This document shows, piece by piece, positions 8,658 through 14,350 of a stretch of 36,627 bases of DNA. The notes under the pieces were generated by a model. That model did not search any database, had not been told where the DNA came from, and saw nothing but the letters and a program-made list of their open reading frames with translations. Made by a program: the position numbers and the translations under genes. The stretch's first letter is position 1. Each line of letters begins with the position of its first letter. The stretch spans positions 1 to 36,627 of the forward strand of contig JALSGQ010000161.1 in NCBI GenBank assembly GCA_026982665.1, read 5' to 3'. The stretch is from Hyphomicrobiales bacterium. GTDB lineage: Bacteria > Pseudomonadota > Alphaproteobacteria > Rhizobiales > Aestuariivirgaceae.

Positions 8658-8793
8658 TGGTGCCATCCCCAGCCCGCGCCGCCCTTTGGCGGCCTTTCTT
8701 CGGCCCGGCATTGCAACCGTCGGTAGAGATTGCCCACCCCGACTCCGGCCCTGCACAAAAATCGGCAACCAATTGATATTTCGTGATTATTTT

Positions 8794-8838
8794 GGAAGTG
8801 GGAACTCCCGCATGGAAGTGCGAACAGGTTCCCACTTC
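8794..8838. repeat. Three copies of a GGAAGTGsGAAC motif (two direct, one inverted)
   Basis: GGAAGTGGGAAC 8794-8805, GGAAGTGCGAAC 8814-8825, inverted GTTCCCACTTC 8828-8838. Confidence 0.7.
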
Positions 8839-8921
8839 TGCATCAACCGCCAGGCCGCGGTGCGTCCTGATTTTTTCCGGTATTTCAGCAGGCTGCTGTC
8901 ATTCTGCCGCGCCCCGCCCGC

Positions 8922-9133
8922 TCACGAATGGTGTCGCCCAGGGCCGCTTTCCACGCCAGCAGCACCCCGATCCGATCACGAATTGTGTCGCCCACTAAAA
9001 AAGGGGCCGCGCCCACCAGCGCCGCCTCAATTCCCGACAAAGCCCTAAATCTCCGCGCCTTTTCCCGCCAATTCCCGCCTTTTCCCACCTATTCCCGCCC
9101 CCTCCCTCCAATCACCAATTCTGTCGTCTTACA
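8922..9133. repeat. Three direct copies of a transposase-site-like repeat; candidate end of the Mu-like element
   Basis: TCACGAATGGTGTCGCCCA (8922-8940), TCACGAATTGTGTCGCCCA (8976-8994), TCACCAATTCTGTCGTCTTACA (9112-9133, ending in CA). Confidence 0.6.
9061..9106. repeat. Four 10-bp-phased WTTCCCRCC repeats; G-tract array / G-quadruplex motif on the minus strand
   Basis: TTTCCCGCCA ATTCCCGCCT TTTCCCACCT ATTCCCGCCC then CCTCCC. Confidence 0.7.
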
Positions 9134-9293
9134 CCTCAAGCGCCGCCAACACAAGCCAGCAGTGGCCAATTTCGTCAGGCAATGGCTGGATCATCCTTCC
9201 CCACGCTTGCCCGCGCGCCATTGCAACGCGCGCCCGCATGACCAGGCATAGGCCACGCGACCATGCGTTCATGCCAGCGGAAGGAACGATGCA

Positions 9294-9500
9294 ATGGAGA
9301 AGAAAACCAGCCATGACGACCAGCCCGGCAAGGCGGAAACCCTGCTCACCACGGAGCAAGCCACCCAGCTGCTGCGCATCTCGCGCAAGACGCTGGAGCG
9401 CATGCGCGTGGAAGGCCGCGGCCCGAAATTCGTGAAGATCGGCAGATGCGTCCGCTACCGCCAACGCGACCTGCTCACCTGGATCACGATCAACACCTGA
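9294..9500 (+). CDS. AlpA/excisionase-family HTH DNA-binding protein
   Basis: LLTTEQATQLLRISRKTLERMRVEGRGPKFVKIGRCVRYRQRDLLTWI is the standard HTH_17/excisionase-like pattern. Confidence 0.85.
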   Translation: MEKKTSHDDQPGKAETLLTTEQATQLLRISRKTLERMRVEGRGPKFVKIGRCVRYRQRDLLTWITINT

Positions 9501-9530
9501 AGCAGGCGTTGGCTTCATGAGCAACACCAA

Positions 9531-10736
9531 TCACCCCTTGCGCCGCAGCTTCGCCTCGGACGGGTCGTAGGCATATTCCGTGATGGTGCCATCCAGCAGA
9601 TGCTGCACGGCCTCGTCGATGGCATCCAGCGGCACCAGGAACCATTCCCGCGGCTTCAGCGCCCGCCCGAAGCGGTCCTGGATCTCGACATCGAGCCGCG
9701 CATTGTCGAAGAAGCGATGCAGCAGGTGCTCCAGCCGGTAGCGGTCGATATTGTATAGCTGCCAGGTGGCAACCACCTCCACGTCGGCCATCAGGAATGT
9801 CGGGTCCTCCGCGGCATTGGCAATACGCTTCTCCACCTCGCCGGAGGTGATGCCGATCTTGTGCAGCGTGTCCCTGATTTCCCTGATCTGCGGATGGTCG
9901 GACTTGCTGCGCAGCACATACAGCGTGCCGCTGAAGACATCGCCATCTTCCTGCTCGCCGGAGAACAGGGGCCCGGGTTTCGGTTCGCTGATACGCCGGC
10001 CCGCCCTGTCCTTGTGCAGCGCGCGCTGCAGGGAGCGCATCAGCAGGTTGCTCTCCGTGCCATTGTCGTAGATGACGCGCAGGCGGCGGTCCGGCCGCTC
10101 GCTCTTCGTGCGGCGCTCCTCTTCTCCCTCCTCGGCCACGTGGATGATCTGGCCGTTGAGGATGAACCAGTCCCCCTTGCGGATGGAGGCATCCTTGCCG
10201 AAGCGGCTGGCCGTGCGCACACCGGTCTCCAGCTCCTGCCTGACCTGCTCGAACAGCGGGCGGAAGCGCTCGAAGTCCTCGCACGGGCGCTGCGATGCCA
10301 CGTCATCGGGCATCTGCGGGCGGGCACCTGAGCGCACATGGGCAAGGCGCGTGAGTTCATCATCGGCGGAGATGCCCAGCTCCGCCAGCAGGGCATCGTC
10401 ATCCAGCTCTTCCGCCGCCAGCGAGGCATCCGCGGCGCCATCCGGCGCATCCAGCAACCGCAATGGATCATGCGGCTCAAGCAAGCTGCACATCTCCTCA
10501 TCGGCGCGCATGCGCTGCAGCCGGCGCGCGTATATCCGCTCGAAGATATCGCACCCCTCGGCATCGACCGGCGCTCGCCCATGCTCCTGCACGAAGCGGA
10601 CGATCTCCTCGAAGCTGGCGATGACGTATTCCTGCTGCGATGTCAGCTCGCGCGCCGGGGCGGGGGCAGTATCCACGCCCAGCTCCGCCAGCAGGGCATC
10701 GTCCTCCTCGGTCAGGCGCTCATTCCACTTCGGCAT
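9531..10736 (-). CDS. GIY-YIG nuclease family protein (T5orf172/MUG113-like C-terminal domain)
   Basis: C-terminal GTLYVLRSKSDHPQIREIRDTLHKIGITSGEVEKRIANAAEDPTF...DRYRLEHLLHRFFDNARL...KPREWFLVPLDAIDEAV. Starts inside the helicase gene (17-nt overlap). Confidence 0.85.
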   Translation of the reverse strand: MPKWNERLTEEDDALLAELGVDTAPAPARELTSQQEYVIASFEEIVRFVQEHGRAPVDAEGCDIFERIYARRLQRMRADEEMCSLLEPHDPLRLLDAPDGAADASLAAEELDDDALLAELGISADDELTRLAHVRSGARPQMPDDVASQRPCEDFERFRPLFEQVRQELETGVRTASRFGKDASIRKGDWFILNGQIIHVAEEGEEERRTKSERPDRRLRVIYDNGTESNLLMRSLQRALHKDRAGRRISEPKPGPLFSGEQEDGDVFSGTLYVLRSKSDHPQIREIRDTLHKIGITSGEVEKRIANAAEDPTFLMADVEVVATWQLYNIDRYRLEHLLHRFFDNARLDVEIQDRFGRALKPREWFLVPLDAIDEAVQHLLDGTITEYAYDPSEAKLRRKG

Positions 10737-12822
10737 TGCGCTGTCGCTCCTGCTCCCGCTTCAGCCGCGCCAGATAGGCCACGCCCTCGGCCATGCGCCG
10801 CTCCCAGGGGTCTGCCGCGTTCATCTCCGGCAGACGGCCATGGCGCTTCTTGAAGTCCAGGGCTCGGCGGGCCAGCAGGCGCGCCTCTTCCAGATCCATG
10901 CTCAGCCGCTTCGCCGTGATGATCTCGTGAATGCGCTTCAGCCGCTCCTCGTTCATTGCCTTGGCGAGGATGGAATAGGCCTCGCTGAACGGATTGACGG
11001 CATCGATGAGATCCACATCCAGCTCCCGCACGTCCATGACGAAACGGCGCACGCCATCGATGAAGGCGGTATTGGCCTCCACCTGCTCGCCGTCATGGGC
11101 GGCAGCCACCTGCTTGGCCTGCTGCACCAGATTGAGGGCGGCAACGGCACGCTGGCGGATGGCCTCGCGGTCTTCCTCGTCCAGGTGCGGATACTTGTCG
11201 CGCACGATCTTGCCCATGCGCTCGATGGTGATCTCCTGCGGCATCAGGTTCTCGTCGAACAGGCCACGCTGCATGGCCTGCCTGTCCTGCAGGAAGGAGG
11301 CGACCACCTCGTGCAGGTCTTCCTGGCAGATCTTGCGCGCCTCCTCGCTCTTCGGTTCGGCCAGCCCCTTCACCTCCACCAGCAGCGTGCCGCGCTCCTC
11401 GTTGAAGCCGACGTTGCAGCCTTCAGGGTCATAACCGCCAGGGCCGTAGTCGAAGCCCTTCTCCGGACCGCTGTCCGGCCTCTTGGGGCGGAACTCGAAG
11501 CGCGGCACCAGCACCTGCTCCATCAGCAGCGAGGCGGCAATGGCCTTCAGGGTGTCGTTCACCGCCTCGGTTACCACATCCTGCGATGCATCCGGTTCGG
11601 CGATGAGGTTGGTGAAGCGCGCGCGCGTCTTGCCCGGCGCATCGCGCGTGGTGCGGCCAATGATCTGCACCACCTCGGTGAGTGATGAGCGATAGCCGAT
11701 GGTCAGGGCATGCTCGCACCAGATCCAGTCGAACCCCTCCTTGGCCATGCCCAGCGCGATGATGATGTCCACGTGGTCGCGATTGTCCTGCTGCGCCGGG
11801 TCGCGCAATGCCCGCACCACGTGGTCGCGCCTGGCCGGGTCATCCTCCACCAGGTCGGCGATCTTCAGCACGCGGCCATCGGGCCTGAGCACGCGATGAA
11901 AGCCGGTGGCCTCGTCCACGCCCAGCCATTCGCCGAGCGCGTTCATGATGGCGTCCACTTCCGCATACTTGTCCTTGGTGCTCTCGCGCGAGCCGACGTG
12001 CGGGATGTGGATGATGGTCTTCTCGTCCGCATCCAGCACCGCCAGCAGCTCGTCCATCCAGCGCCCGGAGTAGAAATAGTAGCCGATGTGCAGCTCCTTC
12101 AGCCAGGTGTAGCCATTGAGCTGCTCGTAGTAGGTGAAGGTTACGGTCTCGAACTTCTCCTCGTCCTCCGGCAGCAGGATGGGAATGGCATCGCCGCGGA
12201 AGTAGGAGCCGGTCATGGCCACCATGTGCACACGGTTGCGGGCAATCAGCTCGGAGAGCTGCCGGCCCAGCACGTTGGCGTCGGTATCGGCGCTGACGTG
12301 GTGAAACTCGTCAATGGCGATGAGGCGCTCATCGAAGACTTCGATGCCGAACTGCTCCACGGCGAAGCGAAAGGTGGCATGGGTGCAGATGAGCACCTCG
12401 TCATCGCTGTTCAGGAACTCGCCCACCGCCTTCACCTTGCTGCCATCGGTGCCCGGCGCCTCGCACAGGTTCCAGCGCGGGTTCACCTCCCAGTCGGCCC
12501 AGAAGCCGTTCTCACTCAGCGGCAGGGAGTTGAAGCTGGCACCGATGGAGCGCTCCGGCACGGCGATGATGGCCTGCTTCAGCCCCTGGTGGCGCAGCTT
12601 GTCCAGGGCGATGAACATCAGCGCCCGGCTCTTGCCCGAGGCCGGCGGCGACTTGATGAGCAGATACTGCTCGCCGCGGCGCTCGTAGGCCCGCGCCTGC
12701 ATGGGCCGCATGCCCAGCTCGTCCACCTGATGCGTGCGCCCGGTGGCGGCGTATTTCACCTTGATGGCGGGGATGTCTGCCCCTGCTTTCACCTTGTCAG
12801 GCATATTGTCGCTGCCGGTCAT
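10720..12822 (-). CDS. SF2 DEAD/DEAH-box helicase family protein
   Basis: Walker A LLIKSPPASGKSRAL, Walker B LIAIDEFHH, motif III-like VAMTGSYF, motif VI-like VVQIIGRTTRDAPGKTRARF. Confidence 0.9.
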   Translation of the reverse strand: MTGSDNMPDKVKAGADIPAIKVKYAATGRTHQVDELGMRPMQARAYERRGEQYLLIKSPPASGKSRALMFIALDKLRHQGLKQAIIAVPERSIGASFNSLPLSENGFWADWEVNPRWNLCEAPGTDGSKVKAVGEFLNSDDEVLICTHATFRFAVEQFGIEVFDERLIAIDEFHHVSADTDANVLGRQLSELIARNRVHMVAMTGSYFRGDAIPILLPEDEEKFETVTFTYYEQLNGYTWLKELHIGYYFYSGRWMDELLAVLDADEKTIIHIPHVGSRESTKDKYAEVDAIMNALGEWLGVDEATGFHRVLRPDGRVLKIADLVEDDPARRDHVVRALRDPAQQDNRDHVDIIIALGMAKEGFDWIWCEHALTIGYRSSLTEVVQIIGRTTRDAPGKTRARFTNLIAEPDASQDVVTEAVNDTLKAIAASLLMEQVLVPRFEFRPKRPDSGPEKGFDYGPGGYDPEGCNVGFNEERGTLLVEVKGLAEPKSEEARKICQEDLHEVVASFLQDRQAMQRGLFDENLMPQEITIERMGKIVRDKYPHLDEEDREAIRQRAVAALNLVQQAKQVAAAHDGEQVEANTAFIDGVRRFVMDVRELDVDLIDAVNPFSEAYSILAKAMNEERLKRIHEIITAKRLSMDLEEARLLARRALDFKKRHGRLPEMNAADPWERRMAEGVAYLARLKREQERQRNAEVE

Positions 12823-13411
12823 CGCTCAGCCAATTCTTCTCGTGCAGCACATCCCAGGCCACCCCCAGGTGATGCTTGGTGAACTGGAACTTGCGCCGGT
12901 TCCAGGCATAGGTCTCGCGCATGACTTCATCGAAGGTCGTTGCGCCATTGCGGGTGGCCACCCAGTGCACGGTGCCCAGCAGCTCCAGCCCGAAGGATGT
13001 CTCGAAGCCCTCGATGAGGTCGATCACCTGTTCGAAATGCCGCTGCGTATGCTGATGCGCCTTGAGGATGGCTTCGGCCTCCTCCCGTGCGCCGGGAACG
13101 AGGCGCAAGGTCTTGTCGGGCGTATCCCCGCCATCTCCGTAACCGGAAATGTAATGCCCCTCCATCTCGTTGAGCACATGGCGAAGATTGCGTGCATAGG
13201 GCCCGTATGGCCCTTTCTGGAAGTGCAGTTTGCTGACGCTCTCTTCCCCCGCCTCGCACAGGAAATACATGAGCTTGTGCAGCTCCAGCAGGGTGATGAA
13301 GGGGTCGAGGAATGCCGCCAGGTAGCGATCCATCAGGCCGATGAGCGCGGCGCGGCCCGGTGTCATGGGGGGAGCCTTCCCCTGAATATCTGCCTCGAAA
13401 TCGGTGGCCAT
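12797..13411 (-). CDS. Stand-alone protein resembling the C-terminal domain of the DarG antitoxin (no macro domain)
   Basis: MTPGRAALIGLMDRYLAAFLDPFITLLELHKLMYFLCEAGEES...FQKGPYGPYARNLRHVLNEMEGHYISGYGDGGDTPDKTLRLVPGA...VIDLIEGFETSFGLELLGTVHWVA...HHLGVAWDVLHEKNWL resembles the DarG region after the macro domain. In-frame TGA just upstream and a good SD show the N-terminus is real. Confidence 0.78.
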   Translation of the reverse strand: MATDFEADIQGKAPPMTPGRAALIGLMDRYLAAFLDPFITLLELHKLMYFLCEAGEESVSKLHFQKGPYGPYARNLRHVLNEMEGHYISGYGDGGDTPDKTLRLVPGAREEAEAILKAHQHTQRHFEQVIDLIEGFETSFGLELLGTVHWVATRNGATTFDEVMRETYAWNRRKFQFTKHHLGVAWDVLHEKNWLSDDRQRQYA

Positions 13412-13615
13412 GATTCCTCACTCCCTGCCATGATCAATAATACCAGTCCGGGCAGGTTTGCACAGTGGGATGATGCACTATGGCATCAAAACCCGGCACG
13501 ACATGCTGGAAAGCACGAATTCCCCACATTTGTTCCATTGCACTTGATTCTTGCGTGAAAATATGATAACTACATCATATGGGCTGGCCACTGCGTAGCG
13601 GGGGCTGGCCCTGTT

Positions 13616-14350
13616 TCATTTGGGCAGCACAACAAGGCCATAACCGTCCACCCTTCCATTCCAGCTCCGGCGAAACTTGCGCTCAATGATATTCCAATCT
13701 TCTCTTGTCTCCTTTCCCAGTACCTTTCGACCAATTGGTGAAACCACGAGGTCTGCCAATTGCAAGCCTGCGATGTTTTCCTTTTTTCCACGCAGGTGGA
13801 GCGCCTGAATCCTGTGCCTTATGTCCTTTGCCTGCATAAATTGCGTACCTTGCACTTTCAGATTGATCCACGCCAACTCCATCTGTCTGTCCAGCAGACC
13901 TCCTCGCTTTTCCGCAATGATCATGCCCCCGTTTTGTACATTTCCAATTTCCATGCAGAAACGCTCCACCAATATGTCCAGGCTCAACATGTAAGGGTCA
14001 AGCGCTGCCACACCATAACGTTGCAAATGTTCTTCTTTCCTGACCACACAAGCAACCACCTTATATTCAAGCTCAGCCATCAATCGGTTCAGATGATCAT
14101 AAAATCGGCTGCGAACGGCAACATCCTTCAAGCACTCGAATCCATTTCTATTGCGGGTTATGTCTGCAGTATGCAGAATCATATCCGCCGTTCCAAAAAT
14201 TTCTTCCTTGAAGGCAGTCAGGGCAGGCTCCATCACCTTTTCGGCATATTCCAAGTCAACGATGATTCCTCCCAGCACGAAAAGTGGATACGCTGGATCA
14301 ATTATCGAAAGATTGTGATCACCTGATTCGTCCAGAAATAAAATCTTCAT
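13616..14350 (-). CDS. DUF3800 domain-containing protein
   Basis: MKILFLDESGDHNL...YPLFVLGGIIVD; later IIAEKRGGLLDRQMELAW and GLQLADLVVSPIGRKVLGK. ATGA overlap with the methyltransferase stop. Confidence 0.85.
   Translation of the reverse strand: MKILFLDESGDHNLSIIDPAYPLFVLGGIIVDLEYAEKVMEPALTAFKEEIFGTADMILHTADITRNRNGFECLKDVAVRSRFYDHLNRLMAELEYKVVACVVRKEEHLQRYGVAALDPYMLSLDILVERFCMEIGNVQNGGMIIAEKRGGLLDRQMELAWINLKVQGTQFMQAKDIRHRIQALHLRGKKENIAGLQLADLVVSPIGRKVLGKETREDWNIIERKFRRSWNGRVDGYGLVVLPK

Noticed and set aside
9061-9100. CRISPR-like or iteron origin interpretation of the 10-bp repeats
   Set aside because: Repeats too short with no spacers for CRISPR; no Rep gene for an iteron origin. Kept as phased repeat/G4 instead.
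11710-12882. 390-aa plus-strand ORF (and 10072-11685)
   Set aside because: Antisense to the SF2 helicase and GIY-YIG genes; low-complexity.
12797-14350. Possible complete DarTG toxin-antitoxin system
   Set aside because: No macro domain in the DarG-like protein and no DarT ADP-ribosyltransferase; the neighbour is DUF3800.
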